From Lunularia cruciata (lineage: Eukaryota > Streptophyta > Marchantiopsida > Lunulariales > Lunulariaceae), in NCBI GenBank assembly GCA_948567375.1, contig OX419760.1, forward strand, positions 17,794,001 to 17,858,000: a stretch of DNA of 64,000 bases. Reading direction: 5' to 3'. Shown piece after piece: positions 31,605 through 42,850 of this stretch; within the stretch, counting starts at the first letter, position 1, and each line of letters starts with the position of its first letter. Below the pieces are notes generated by a model. That model searched no databases, had not been told where the DNA came from, and worked only from the letters and a program-made list of their open reading frames with translations. A program made the translations under genes and the position numbers.

Positions 31605-32480
31605 TCAAAATCTCCTACTGGGATTCCTTATTTCCTTGATCATTTTGTTCCACAAACTCCATCTGGGAAACTTGTCAAGGTCGCCCATTCTTGAGTGTAC
31701 ATTCAACAATGCAATGTCCAACTTGGCAACAATAAAAACAACCTCCATTTTGTTGCAATCTTTCTCTATCTGTTGTATCAAGTGGTTGTCGTTAGATAGT
31801 GGTATTGGTTCCTCCACTTGTGCGTAGTATATTGGTAGGCTTTGTGTAGGTTGAGGTCAAGACCAAGTTGTTGCAACCAAGGAATCAAAACACTCAACCA
31901 ATTGCATGGCTTCTTCTACATTTTGTGGTTCCCGCAAGGTCACCTCCAATTTGGTTTGTGCATTCAATTTGTGTCAATCCAAAACTTCACCTTCTTGTAT
32001 ATCTTGAATTTGCATGATGATGTTCTAAAATTGTGTGATGTAGCTCCTTACAAGCCAATCTGCTTCAACTTCATGAATTTATCTTGTGTAGTTTGGATGG
32101 CATTTATAGTTTGAAATTAACCAAGTATTGCATCCTTGAATTCTACCCATATCCAAATTGGTGCAAAAATCTATTGTTCAACTTGCTCCACTCAGAATTG
32201 CCACCAAAGTTTTGCCTCACCATCTAATTGGCTAGAAGCCAAGAGAATCTCTTTCTGTTCATTTTGAAAATTGGTGGCTTCAAAGTAACATTTGCAATCA
32301 AACACAAAATTCTCCATTGTTCTCAAAAGATTCTTGCCTTCAAAAATTGGATGTGATCTTCTCTATCTTGAACTAGTGTTCTCTCTATATGTTTGTGTCG
32401 TTGTTGCCCTTGTTCATCCAATAATCTAGTAAGGTGCTCAATTTGTTACTGCATTGTAAGGATAATGTCCGGTATTGCCG
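31605..32480 (-). pseudogene. gag: D1 Gag
   Basis: Heavily broken D-family gag, opening near MAAIPDIILTMQ (about 32480) with many stops. Near the end the zinc knuckle CFYCCQVGHCIVEC (C-X2-C-X4-H-X4-C) survives, followed by WSLWNKMIKEIRNPSRRF. D2 has the same order with CFYCRQVRHCIAEC. Confidence 0.75.
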
Positions 32481-32629
32481 CCATAGCAACTACTCTATCC
32501 CACTAATTTATCTAATTGATTAACACATAGATGCAACACGTCTACCGGTCCCTATATCTAGACATGAAAATACAAATGGTTTGGCAGAAGTGGATTTGGT
32601 GGTCCATAAATTCCATCCATCCCATCCCT

Positions 32630-32641
32630 GCTTTGATACTA
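32630..32641 (-). other. Primer-binding site of D1
   Basis: TAGTATCAAAGC on the minus strand, two G-to-A changes from the plant initiator tRNA-Met site TGGTATCAGAGC. Confidence 0.75.
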
Positions 32642-32642
32642 A

Positions 32643-33051
32643 TGTAAAAGACTGTGACCGAGGCGAGAAATAGGAGAATGGAGCTCACATTGGGACACTT
32701 GAATGAAGGAAACTTTGAATGCCTAGCATGAGCTTCAGCTTTGGTATATATAAGTAACATACAAGGCCCTTGAGAAGCTTCTCAAGAAGCTTTCCTTGAG
32801 CCACTTTCTTAGAGTGAAGCCAAGTTAACCAGGAAGCTTCTCAAGAAGCTCCCTTCTAGAAGCCGCCTACTTGGCGTGCAAGCTAAGCTAGTTAGAAGCT
32901 TCTAGAAGCTATTTTCTTGGAGTGCAAGTTAAGGTAGTCGGAAAGCTTCCCATGAAGCTTTCTAGATGCTTTTGGAATATTCTGGGCTAATTTGGTTTAT
33001 TCTCTAATTTGTTAGCCTTATAACTACGTCGCTAAACTCCATATTATTACA
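32643..33051 (-). repeat. 5' LTR of D1
   Basis: 409 bp on the minus strand, TGTAATAATATGG...TTTTACA. It has several ttctagaa and gaagcttc motifs of heat-shock-element type, as in the other D LTRs. Confidence 0.88.
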
Positions 33052-33970
33052 ATATGGGCACTTTGAGTGGAGAGTTCTACCTTTTGGGCTCATTAATGCT
33101 CCAATAGTCTTCATGGATCAGATGCATCAAGTTTGGATGGACTAATGGATTGGTATATGATGATGTTCTTGGATGATATCTTAATCTATAGCAAGACACA
33201 TGTATAACATGTGAATCATATACAAGAAGTTCTAAGATGACTACGATAGTGGAAATTTTATTGCAAGAAGTTGAAATGTCACTTTTGGCAAAGGAAGTTA
33301 TCTTCTTGGATCATAAGATCTTAGCAGAGTGGGTGAAGATGGAAGAGAGGAAAATCAAGGCCATTATTTATTGGCCTATTCTGGGCATTTAATGGATTGG
33401 CCAATTTTTATTGATGGTTTTGCTATTATGCACATGTTGTTGCATCATTGATTGATCTCTTGGAGAAGAACTTGAGCTTTCAGTGGACCACCAAGCACAA
33501 AGAAGCATTCTTAAAGCTGAAATATATGGTGTCTTCAAGACCCATTCTTCAAGCATATGATCCTCAACTACCTTGTGTGGTTGATTTTGATACTTCTAAC
33601 TTTGCAATTGGATAGATTACATCTCATTATCTTTGTATGATTGATTACATCTTGTTGACTAAATATAGCTACAAGGAATTACTTTGCTCAAGATCAGGAA
33701 CAACTAGTGATGGTGTATGCCACCAAAGTATGGCAAATTACTTATGCAAATTGATGGTAATAGCTATATTGAGTCAACGAGATACAAAGACAATGAGATG
33801 CCACTAAATTACTTATGCAAATTGATCACAAACCATTGTTACAGACCTTACATTTAGAGCACATGAGGAGTCAAAATCATCAATGGGAAGAACAACTACT
33901 ATTATTTGACATCAAACTCAAGTACAAACTCTATCAATTCTATGTCATCTCCAATGCCTTATCACACTAA
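33052..33970 (+). pseudogene. pol: D3 RT and RNase H remnants
   Basis: RT starts mid-domain with YGHFEWRVLPFGLINAPIVFMDQM and has the catalytic FLDDILIYSKT about 40 codons later. The thumb and connection are frayed by stops and indels. The RNase H start FQWTTKHKEAF and PILQAYDPQLPCVVDFDTSNFAIG are readable, and the later block KLLMQIDHKPLL is partly duplicated around 33730-33830. It is far more decayed than A or B. Confidence 0.8.
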
Positions 33971-33999
33971 CCTGATTTGAAGTCTCTTCCTCTCATCAC

Positions 34000-35330
34000 A
34001 ATGGCATGTTAATTGTAGTGACTGTCGACTGTCAACTATGGTCTCAGTCAACTCCAAGATCCAAATTGAGTTAAAGATAGCTTTGCAACAACTTCTTTTC
34101 TTTTAGATGGTACAAGGTCATCTTGTAGCATAAAACAAGGAATACAACACCTTCTCCTTCAAGGAAGGCCTTTTATGCTATGAGAATTGGCTTTATATGC
34201 CAGCCAAGGGTGATCTACAACTTGTGTGCCTCCAAGAAGCCCATGACTTACCAATTGTTGGTCACATGGGTGTAAACAAAACCTTAGGTTCACTCCAATG
34301 CCAATGATGGTGGCCCAACATGGCATGAGATGTTTGAGAATTTGTTTGATATTGTAAGAGCTGCCAATGCAACAAAGCCAACAACCAAAAACCAAGTGGA
34401 CTCCTTCAACCACTCTCATTCCATCTGCTTGATGGGATCACATGAGCTTGGATCTCATCACCTCCTTGCCCAAGACAAAGCAAGGTCACACGATGATCAT
34501 GGTGTTTGTGGATAAGCTAGTAAGCAAATCTATTTGGCACCAACCTTTGATACCATGGATGCTCCAACATTAGCATAGATCTACTTTGACAATGTCTTTA
34601 AACATCATGGGATGCCATGCATACTCTACTTATCTCAGATCATGATCCTTAATTCACTAGAAATTTTTGACAAGCACTCTTTCAAATACTTGGCACCAAG
34701 CTTGCTTTGTCCACTGCCTATCTCCCTCAAACTGATGGAAAAATTGAATGTGTAAATTGCATCTTGGAGGATATACTTTGTGCCTTCATCAACATTCACC
34801 ATACCAATTGGGATGAATGTCTTACAACTACAAAGTTTGCATACAATAATTCTAAATATGCAAGCATTGGATTCTCTCCTTTCTTCCTCAATTTTGACCA
34901 AGATCCACTTGTTCCAGATTCCCTTCTTGCTTCTCTTCCATCTCGTGTCCCTCATACTTCAACCTTCTTGACCACCGTATTCCAATCCTTTCAACAAGCT
35001 AAATCTCACTTCCTTGTTACCCAAAATTGTCAAAAACAATATGCAAACTACCATCATCGTGATCTCACCTTTCAAGTTGATGGTAAGATCATGCTCTTTT
35101 CTAGTAACTTGCCCTTCCCATTTGATACCCAAGTCCATAAACTTGCTCCTAATTGGATAGGACCCTTTTTTATCACCCAAATCATCTTTCCTATTGCTTA
35201 CCAACTTGCCTTGCCTTGTCATATGAGAATTCACCATGTCTTTCACGTTCTCAAGTTGAAACCCTTTTTTTCTAACCCACCTCCTTTTTACTCTCATGTC
35301 CAACTTCCTCCTCCTCCCATCCCTATCAAT
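34000..35330 (+). pseudogene. pol: D3 integrase
   Basis: The open part (from 34707) has the end of the core, LSTAYLPQTDGKIECVN (catalytic Glu region, QTDGxxE), and KFAYNNSKYASIGFSPFFLNF. The C-terminal module HKLAPNWIGPFFITQI...AYQLALP and HHVFHVLKLKPF follows. This GPF-type module in front of a chromodomain is the hallmark of plant chromoviruses. Upstream, 34000-34700 holds a broken zinc domain and the first part of the core (LDLITSLPKTKQGHTMIMVFVDKL in pieces). Confidence 0.85.
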
Positions 35331-35520
35331 GATCATGAGGAGTACAAAGTTGATTGTATCCTTGCACATTGCCACATCTAGCAAGGCCTTTAACACCATA
35401 TGGAGTACAAGGTCCTTGGGAAAGGGTATCCCCTTCATGATACCACATGGGAACCTCTTTCTTACCTCTAGAATGCACAAACAGCCATCCATGAATTTGA
35501 AGCTTCATTGACAACAAGAA
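35331..35520 (+). pseudogene. D3 chromodomain
   Basis: Directly after integrase in the same frame: DHEEYKVDCILAHC, stop, QGL, stop, HHMEYKVLGKGYPLHDTTWEP, LSYL, stop, NAQTAIHEF. This matches the chromodomain pattern (Y-x-V-x-x-IL ... Y-V-x-W-x-GYP ... TWEP ... L-NA). The Trp of the W-K-G motif is Gly here; D2 keeps it. It reads methylated histone tails in active chromoviruses. The three stops are single-base changes. Confidence 0.88.
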
Positions 35521-35546
35521 CATCACCAACTACCGGTGGAGGAATA

Positions 35547-35959
35547 TGTAACAATATGGAGTTTAGCAATGAAGTTAGTTAGGATTAGAAAGTAGCAAAT
35601 AGGCCAAATTAGTGTAGAGTATTCTAGAAGTATATAGGAAGCTTCTTGGGAAGCCTTCTTGACTAGCTTAGCTTGCACCCCAAGTAAGTAGCTTTTAGAA
35701 GCTTCCAACTAGCTTAGCTTGCAAGCCAACTAGATGGCTTCTAGAAGGAAGTTTCTTGAGAAGCTTCTTGATTAAGTTGGCTTGCACTCCATGAAAGTGG
35801 CTCAAGGAAGCTTCTTGAGAAACTTCTCAAGAGCCTTGTATGTTCCTTATAAATACAAGAGCTAAAGTTCATGCTAGGCATTTGGAGTTTACCCACATTC
35901 AAGTGTCCCAATGTGAGCTTCCATTCTCCTATTTCTCTCTTTGGTCTTGGTCTTTTACA
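35547..35959 (+). repeat. 3' LTR of D3 with polypurine tract and heat-shock-type motifs
   Basis: 413 bp, TGTAACAATATGG...TCTTTTACA, preceded by the purine tract ggtggaggaatat (35534-35546). nGAAnnTTCn units cluster at 35695-35706 (ttttagaagcttc) and 35739-35746 (ttctagaa), upstream of a TATA box ttataaata (35847-35855). Confidence 0.88.
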
Positions 35960-36245
35960 AATGGTGTGACAATTATTGTGCATATATTTATCACTACACA
36001 ACATACATCGTTGTCAATATTATACACTATAGAAGCACAACTCACACGTAAGTCATACATGAACTCTAAAGTGCCACAATTGCCCCATAGCTAGTGGTTA
36101 GGTCCCTTTAGCTCTAGATAGCCGTCTACTCTAGGTATATGGTATAACCTATGGTGGGCAAAAGATCAAGAGGCCGGGTGCTATCAAGCCCCATTGTTAG
36201 TCACTTGTTTGCACTCTATACTATATAAAGGATGAACTAGCTATA
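35960..36245 (-). other. C2 3' end: LTR stub and 3' untranslated region
   Basis: aatggtgtgaca (35960-35971) is the reverse complement of a C LTR start, cut off by D3. The following 274 bp has no readable domain and no clear polypurine tract. Confidence 0.6.
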
Positions 36246-36545
36246 TCAAGAACATCTAGGACCTAACCAATATCCTTGAGGAACCACCATGAGGGAAGGA
36301 GTCAAATATGCCATATGCCATCTTCTCAAATAACTATCATACACTAATATAGTAGCAACTCTACCATAAGAGCCACATAACATACAACGCAAGCTTGCGC
36401 GTACAAGTGTCAAGCTTGGGTCCATAATACCATCAGTTTTTGGGAGGTGGCATGGCACATAATTGTGTGCATGATCCTTCCAAACAACACCACCATGTCC
36501 TTCCAACACAAATATGCTAGAAGGCAAAACCTCACATACTCTCAA
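36246..36545 (-). pseudogene. C2 Pol C-terminus: decayed PHD-finger-like module
   Basis: Open 99-codon stretch downstream of integrase. Its end reads LRCMLCGSYGRVATILVYDSY then LRRWHMAYLTPSLMVVPQG then YWLGPRC. PHD fingers read C-X2-C...C-X2-C-X4-H-X2-C...(hydrophobic)P-x-G-x-W-x-C-P-x-C. Here the first pair, the His and the last Cys are kept. Three expected Cys are Tyr (TGT-to-TAT type) and one is Gly. Restoring the pattern needs only single-base changes per residue, so I read this as a dead PHD finger. PHD fingers bind histone H3 tails; it occupies the place of a chromodomain. C1 and C3 lack this part in the window, so only one copy supports it. Confidence 0.65.
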
Positions 36546-36929
36546 GATAGTACGGCATGTAGTAATATCAAGTGTTGTTGGTATTGTCTACTATAGATAT
36601 ACATAATGACATGGATGAATCAATGAATTAAGAATCTATAATCTCTTCCTTGAATGGTAGCATTAGCGTAAGGTATCCCTATGTTGAGCAATTGCTAAGT
36701 TCTTAAAGGCCATCAGCATCACTCTCCAAAAGATCTATGCTCATTGAGAACATGCGCTCATCCATACATCTAGATCATCCAAGTCCAAAACTACAATAGC
36801 ATCTCAACAAATGGTTGTAGGTAAATCTGGATCTTGTCCATAGAGTAGAAAGTAACAAGAGAAGGATGGTAAGGAGCAATGTTGGATGAATTGATAACTC
36901 ATGGCAAACCAAGGTAACTAGAGATCTCA

Positions 36930-37560
36930 ATCTCCCAAGTGTCCTATCTGCAAACCATACTTCTGCAATACTCTCTTCATCATTTGAACCATTCTCTTTG
37001 TTAAGCCATTTGCCTTAGGGTGATCTTGGGAGGTAGTATGATGATCAATCAAAGCCTTGCCACACAAGACCTAAAAATCCTCTAAGAACGCTATATCATG
37101 ATCAGTCAAAACCTCAACTAGTGCACCAAAATGACTAAGAACCCAATCCAAGAACAAGTAAGTTGTCCTTTTGCTAGACTTGTCAAGAAGTGCCACCAAA
37201 TCAATCCACTTGGAGAAGTGTTCCACCATCACCAAAACATACCAATGATGTTTCACAATCATCAGTAAAGGCCTAGTAGAGTCCAAAATCCAACTTTAAT
37301 CCAATCCCATAATAGGTTATGGGTGTAATTGTGGCATAGGAGCATTGAATGATGCTCTAACTTGGTCATAAACCCCACATCTGGCAATAAATTATTGTAC
37401 ATTGGTCTGCATACTATACCACCAATAATGAATTTGGAGTAAGCTATATGTACATTTTACTCCAAAATGTTCTAGCTCCTTATGAGCATGATGGACCAAC
37501 TGTGGTCTCTAAGATGTAAATGGTACTACTCACACTCTACCATCCTCTCATATACAAAGA
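36930..37560 (-). pseudogene. pol: C2 integrase
   Basis: Pieces in order from 37500 down: zinc domain HKELEHFGVKCTYS...CGVYDQVR (second Cys of the CC pair changed to Tyr), core WILDSTRPL...WYVLVMVEHFSKWIDLVALLDKS, EVLTDHDIAFLEDF (second Asp) and HPKANGLTKRMVQMMKRVL. In the last block the catalytic Glu of the usual GLxER is Lys (GAG-to-AAG). Inactive. About 380 bp of broken sequence separates it from the PHD-like module. Confidence 0.85.
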
Positions 37561-38176
37561 AGGTATCTACCTTCCAATCTGAACCGTCTAGCTCACTAAA
37601 GAACACAATCTCTCTCTCTCTGCATTGATGTTGTGCCACCCACAACATCAATGTAAAGATAATGTAAAGATAATCCATCATTAAGGCATCATCATGAAAG
37701 TCTCATTGAACTATACCACTATCTCCACTCTCTAGATCTATGACCTCAATAACTACTATATGCACTGAGAGAGATACCACCTAAGCCTCAAAAAATATGC
37801 AAAGAAAGGTAGATGTATTCCAACTTGGCACCGTCTCTTCATCTATCTCACCATGCCAACATGCTCTGATCTAATCTTGCTTGTTGGGATATGGGTTTCT
37901 ACTCAACCTATTTGCATCATGATTCAGCACTCCAAGTCTCTAAATAGACCATGAAATCATACTCCTATAAAATCATAGCCCATCATGCAAGCTTCTCTAA
38001 AAGCTTGCTTGGACTCCATCAACTACTTCAATGGCTGATGATCACTGATGAGAGTAAAGTGGTTACCAAATAGGTAACATAACAAATGTACTTTTGCCCA
38101 TAATGCTACCAAGCACTCTTTCTCATATGAACTATATTTTGCTTTTGTTGAATTGTTGGAGCAACTAGCATAGGTT
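37560..38176 (-). pseudogene. pol: C2 RNase H
   Basis: Near 38023-38176: STKAKYSSYEKECLVALWAKVHLLCYLFGNHFTLISDHQPLK, typical gypsy RNase H (YS..EKECLA ... F.L..DHQPL). The downstream part to 37560 is a stop-ridden tether to integrase with a readable MDYLYINVVGGTT-type fragment. It is cut at 38177 by an A-family solo LTR. Confidence 0.82.
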
Positions 38177-38866
38177 TGTGAGCCGGCATATCTCTCACTC
38201 AAGATGAACCTCTGATGGCTATTATGGTAGCGCATCATGGACTAAGAAGGTAAGGAACTCTAACTCCATCATACTCCTCCAAGGCTAACACTCCAAGACT
38301 CAACACATTGCTCACTAGAGAACTCAATGAGAGAGAGATAGTTGCAAATGAAAGGATGATGAGTACCTCCTCACCCCTTGTTTATATACTTGTGAAATAA
38401 TTACGCATCAAAGTTACTAATTATCGTAGTAACTCAAGTTACTAGACTAAAAGTCAAGTAAAGTCAAAAAGTAGAAAGGAATATCTATTCACATGGGCAT
38501 ATACCACTAGCATGTGATCTTATCTTGACCAAATCACTAAGTCAAGGATTCCTTCACATAGGCTATCCTTGGACTATAGAGGAATCCAAAACAAAAAGGT
38601 TTGCGGGCCCAAGAGTTCTCAACTCTTTCCTCAAAGCCAAACACCTAAGAATAATACCAAGTCAACACACTAGAATCCAAAATAGTGGTGCTCATCTTTT
38701 CTACTTCCTCTAAAGTAAGGTTCCCTCTATCTTAGCTATGACTAACTTTAGCTAATCATGAGTAATGTAGAACCATCCTTTATCTTTATATAAATAATAT
38801 CTCTCAAGTACTTGTAATACCAAGCTAAATATCACAATACCACACACATGCACAAATGGGTGTTAC
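38177..38866 (-). mobile_element. Solo LTR of family A inside C2
   Basis: 690 bp on the minus strand, TGTAACACCC (38866) to GGCTCACA (38177), nearly full length. No clear 5-bp duplication (aggtt left, tgcca right), so a small deletion or inter-element recombination is likely. Confidence 0.9.
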
Positions 38867-39207
38867 ATGCCACTACAAACTCCTTCTCCTCATCATCATG
38901 TTGGTGAGCATTGTTCCAAGCCCTAACATACTCCAATAATGTGAACCTAAAATGGTCATCTTGATTGATCTCCTCAAAATAAGAGTAGATGTCAACCTCT
39001 CCTTGAGCTCTAGAAAATCTCTCTCCTACTCATCTCCCCAATGCCACTCCTATGTAAGCTTGGCCAACATTGTCAAGGCCTTGGCAATGGCACTAAATCC
39101 CCAAACATAATGGCAATAGAAGTTCACAAACCCAAGGAATACTTAAACTTTGCTCACATTTGTAGGTCCAGGAATATGTGCAATACCCTCCACCTTGGCT
39201 GCTTAAC
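38867..39207 (-). pseudogene. pol: C2 RNase H N-terminus and RT connection
   Basis: Joins C-family pol between two LTR insertions. It aligns with 54520-54850 of C3 and 24625-24760 of C1 (conserved gtcaaggccttggcaatggcactaaatc). The frame is destroyed. Confidence 0.75.
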
Positions 39208-41070
39208 TGTGACAACTTGGCAAATATCACTTTTATGGTAATCAGGTAAGTAAAGTTTGCTCCCATAGAGATACTAATCAAAATTGGTCAAATACAAAGT
39301 CAAATGTCACAATGTAGTACTTCTTGGATTCTTCTTTAATCTCTTAGGTAGCAACTACACCCAGAAGAGAGTAACAAGCACTGACTTAAAGTCTTGTCAC
39401 AAATACACATACCAAATCACAACATAACAAATTTTGTCCAAACAAATCTTGATTGTGATGATCCGGATTCTCCTAAAGATGGCACTTCACTGCAAAATGA
39501 CTTCGCTTCAGAATTGTGTTCCACCCCTCCACTGAAGGCACAACTTCCTCAATAAAAATTGCTTCACATCAACTTTGAGTTGCACTCAAAAATGCAAAAT
39601 ACTACCAACACTACAATTCCTCTCAAATCTATCAAGGCATTGCTTTGATTGCAGTTCACTTAGGATCACACACATAGAATGAAGATCAAGGCTACGGAAT
39701 CAAACATCCAACAAGCACACTGACTTGCAATTTGAATTTCACTAAACACTCACAAATATAAACATAGAGTTGATACTTGGAATCAAGCTCAAGCGACAAC
39801 GTTGCTTCACAGCACTTTGCTTTATCTATTCTCAGAAATTATGAGCATTGAACAACATAAGACTGCGAATGCCACCTTTAAATAGTGAAGCAAATGACAA
39901 TTATCTTCCTAATGTACCGCTTCCTAATAGCTCTTCCTACCTACAGATCCGAAATGACAATGCACCTCTTCATATCTACTTCTTCCTATCTCAAAACTAT
40001 TACTACTCCAATCCGATGTCTACTTCTCCCTCTGCTTCCTATCCCAAAATAACTTCACTTACTACTCTGTCCTTGAGTTTCACAACTACTAATTCCTCTA
40101 CTAATTCTACAACTTCTTTGCTCTGATCTACAATCCTTGTCATAGTTAATCCTTCTAAATCTCTATCTCCCGACCCACTCTCTCTTAAGTGTCAAATGTC
40201 AAATCCAAAGACACCTACACTCTTATATCTCTTACTTCGGGTCTAACTACTATCAATTCCTGAACTAATTCTACTATGTCCTCATCAATAATTGTAATTG
40301 AAAGCATGGGTACATTATCTACGCCTTCAATTTGCAACCTATTTTCCCCTAATCACTCATGTAACTGACCCAAAGACACTTACTATCTTATCTTGCACTT
40401 CGGGTTCATTCACTACTACTATTTCTCTTCTAATTCTATCATATCTTCAATCAAAACTAAAATTGAAGTCATGGGTATTCTAAATATCTTCTTTCATTAC
40501 TCTAACTTCCTTTAATACCTCAGGTAAGATTCCAAAAGTTGGACTACCTTGGGTTGAATCATATTTGTCTTGAGGCAAAGTCTTTAGACCCAAAGTCATG
40601 TAAACCCAAAGTCCAAAGTCGTATAGACCCCGAAGACACCAAACTACTTTGTACATTTACTCCCAAATCTTCAAATGCTTGTAATTTCTTCTACAGACCT
40701 TCAAACTCTGTGATTTTGGTGGTAATGGAAATCCCTAAACAAGATGCTTCCAATAATATATAGCACGCATGATTTGGACATGTTTTCATTGAGATAAAGC
40801 CCCCGCAAGAATCTTAACCTACAACTTCCATTCCTCCTTTGGGTCTATCTTCCTTCAGCGTCTGATCCGAGTTTTTCCTCCTCTGACACAAAGTAAGCTT
40901 CTTCGGGTTTGATCCAATCTAATTCCTTCTTCCTCCAACACAAAGCTGACTTCTTTGGGTTGAATCAAAATACAAAATTCTCATCGTTTATTCTCCATTT
41001 GGGTTCAATTCGGTTTCAATAAGCATTTCTTCTTTAAAACTTGTCCAAAATGAAAAATGTGGGTACCACA
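39208..41070 (-). mobile_element. Solo LTR of family B inside C2 (B3)
   Basis: 1,863 bp, TGTGACAACTTGG...GGGTACCACA, with perfect target duplication ttaac (39203-39207, 41071-41075). It is a more diverged sub-family: the first 650 bp match B LTRs well, the coiled-coil region is mostly absent, and the U3 is different. The ORF-L1/L2 frames cannot be followed. Confidence 0.92.
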
Positions 41071-41476
41071 TTAACACCAAGTCCTCCAAGGTAGATAGTG
41101 TGACCCAAATACTCAACCTACTTGTGGAAGAATCTACAATTTCCAAGATGTAATTTGAGTCCATGAGATCTAAATCTCTCAAACACCTCCAATAAATATC
41201 TCTCATGTTCCTCCATAATAGTGTTATAGACCAAAATATCATCAATATAGCACTAAGCAAAATCCAATCCAATTATGATCTTGTCCATGACCCTCTAGAA
41301 CTTGATAGGAGTGTTCTTTAACCTAAATGGTAAGAACCTCCATTGATATAATATATCCTTACCATGAGGATCAATAGTCCAAAATGTTATCTTGGACTTA
41401 TCCTCTTCCTTGATTGGCAATTAATGATATCTTGCTCAAAGATCCAAATTATTAAAGACCTTTGCATGCCTAATTG
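41071..41476 (-). pseudogene. pol: C2 reverse transcriptase fragment
   Basis: Aligns with 24760-25160 of C1, including the region of the IDDI catalytic box (near 41235) and FFWTIDPHGKD-type sequence, with many stops. Ends at microhomology taattgga with an A-family LTR fragment. Confidence 0.85.
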
Positions 41477-41991
41477 GATGATGAGTACCTCCTCACCTTT
41501 TTTTAAATACTTGTGAAATAGTTATGCACTAAAATTACTATTTACCATAGTAACTCCAGTTACTAGACTAAAAGTCAAGTAAAGTCAAAAAATATAAAGG
41601 AATATTCATCCACATGGGCATATTCCACTAAGTATATGATCTTATCTTGACCAAACCACTAAGTCAAGGATTCCTTCACATGGGCAATCCTTGGACTATT
41701 GAAGAATCCAAAACAAAAAAGTTTTGCGGGCCCAAGAGTTCTCAACTCTTTCTTCAAAGCCAAACACCTAGGAATAATACCAAGTCAACACACTAGAATC
41801 CAAAATAGTGGAACTCATCTTTTCCACTTCCTCTAAAGTAAGATCCTCCACTATCTTAACTATGATTAACTTTAGCTAATCAAGACTAATGTAGAACCAT
41901 CCTTTATCTCTATATAAATAATATCTCTCAAGTATTTGTAATACCAAGCTAAATATCACAATATCACACACATACACAAAAGAGTGTTACA
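41477..41991 (-). repeat. Truncated A-family LTR in C2
   Basis: About 515 bp of the A LTR, from its true start TGTAACACTC (41991) to the gatgatgagtacc segment (41477). The last 180 bp of the LTR are deleted. Confidence 0.88.
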
Positions 41992-42238
41992 AATTATCTC
42001 ACCAAGAGCTTTCCAATTGTACCTCACCATGTGATTCTAAGATTCCTACAAGAAGATTCTCTAAAAGATTTCCTTTGGTCAAAGCCTATTTGACCAACCA
42101 GATGGAACCAAGATCAACATGTCACCCATCCAAGCAAGTAATCTAAGGGTGGAGCTCGCTACCTGGTCACCTATCCATGTACCTAATCCTATGGTGGAGC
42201 ATCCTTGGAGGAGATCCTCTTTGGCTATATAATAAAGA
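41992..42238 (+). repeat. E-family LTR, left part (interrupted by D2)
   Basis: Aligns with 57130-57320 of another E LTR, ending in the promoter-like ctatataataaagat. The LTR's first half is missing. It continues after D2 at 48570. Confidence 0.8.
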
Positions 42239-42639
42239 TGGAAAAGACCAAGACCAAAGAGAGAAATAGGAGAATGGAAGCTCACATTGGGACATTTGAA
42301 TGAGTGAAAAATCCAAATGCCTACCATGAGCTTTGGCTCTTGTATTTATAGGGACCATAAAAGGCTCTTGAGAAGCTTCCTTGAGCTGCTTTCTTGGAGT
42401 GCAAGCCAAAGTTAATTGGGAAGCTTCTTAAGAAGCTTCCTTCTAGAAGTCACTTACTTGGCATGCAAGCTAAGCTAGTTGGAATCTTCTAGAAGCTACT
42501 TACTTGAGGTGCAAGCTAAGCTAGTCGGGAACCTTCCCAAGAAGCTTAATAAATACTTCCAAAATATTCTAGGCTAATTTGTCTTATTTGTTACTTCTTT
42601 AGCCCTACTAACTTTGTCACTAAACCCCATATTGTTATA
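42239..42639 (-). repeat. 3' LTR of D2, with polypurine tract next to it
   Basis: 401 bp; terminal dinucleotides are each mutated by one base. The purine tract ggtgggggaat lies at 42642-42653 on the minus strand. Confidence 0.88.
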
Positions 42640-42679
42640 TATTCCCCCACCATTAGGTGTTGACGTCTTTGTCGCCAAT

Positions 42680-42850
42680 GAAGCTTTGAACTCCTGGATG
42701 GCCGTCTGTGCATTCTGGATGTGAGAAAGAAGCTCCCATGTGGCATCATGAAGAGGATAACCTTTCCAAAGGACCTTGTACTCTATATGTTGTCGATGGT
42801 CTTAGTGAACATGGCAATACGCGATGATACAATCAATTTTGTACTCATGA
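42680..42850 (-). pseudogene. D2 chromodomain
   Basis: INDHEYKIDCIIAYCHVH, stop, then IEYKVLWKGYPLHDATWE and LLSHIQNAQTAIQEF. Matches the chromodomain consensus including the W-K-G-Y motif that D3 has lost. Only one stop, 18 residues in. Confidence 0.9.

Larger units (their letters stand above)
31568..33051 (-). mobile_element. Element D1: chromovirus 5' fragment (LTR plus gag)
   Basis: 5' LTR (32643-33051), initiator-Met-like primer site, and gag down to 31568, where C1 begins. The same sequence order as D2. The remainder of D1 should lie left of the window. Its right end abuts RT of plus-strand D3. Confidence 0.85.
33052..35959 (+). mobile_element. Element D3: chromovirus 3' part (RT to 3' LTR)
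   Basis: Plus-strand RT, RNase H, integrase, chromodomain, polypurine tract and 3' LTR (35547-35959). The 5' half is missing because D1 cuts RT at 33051. The right end joins a 12-bp stub of the C2 3' LTR (aatgg presumably part of the target duplication). Confidence 0.88.

Noticed and set aside
34959-35492. 177-codon minus-strand ORF
   Set aside because: Shadow of the D3 integrase and chromodomain on the plus strand.
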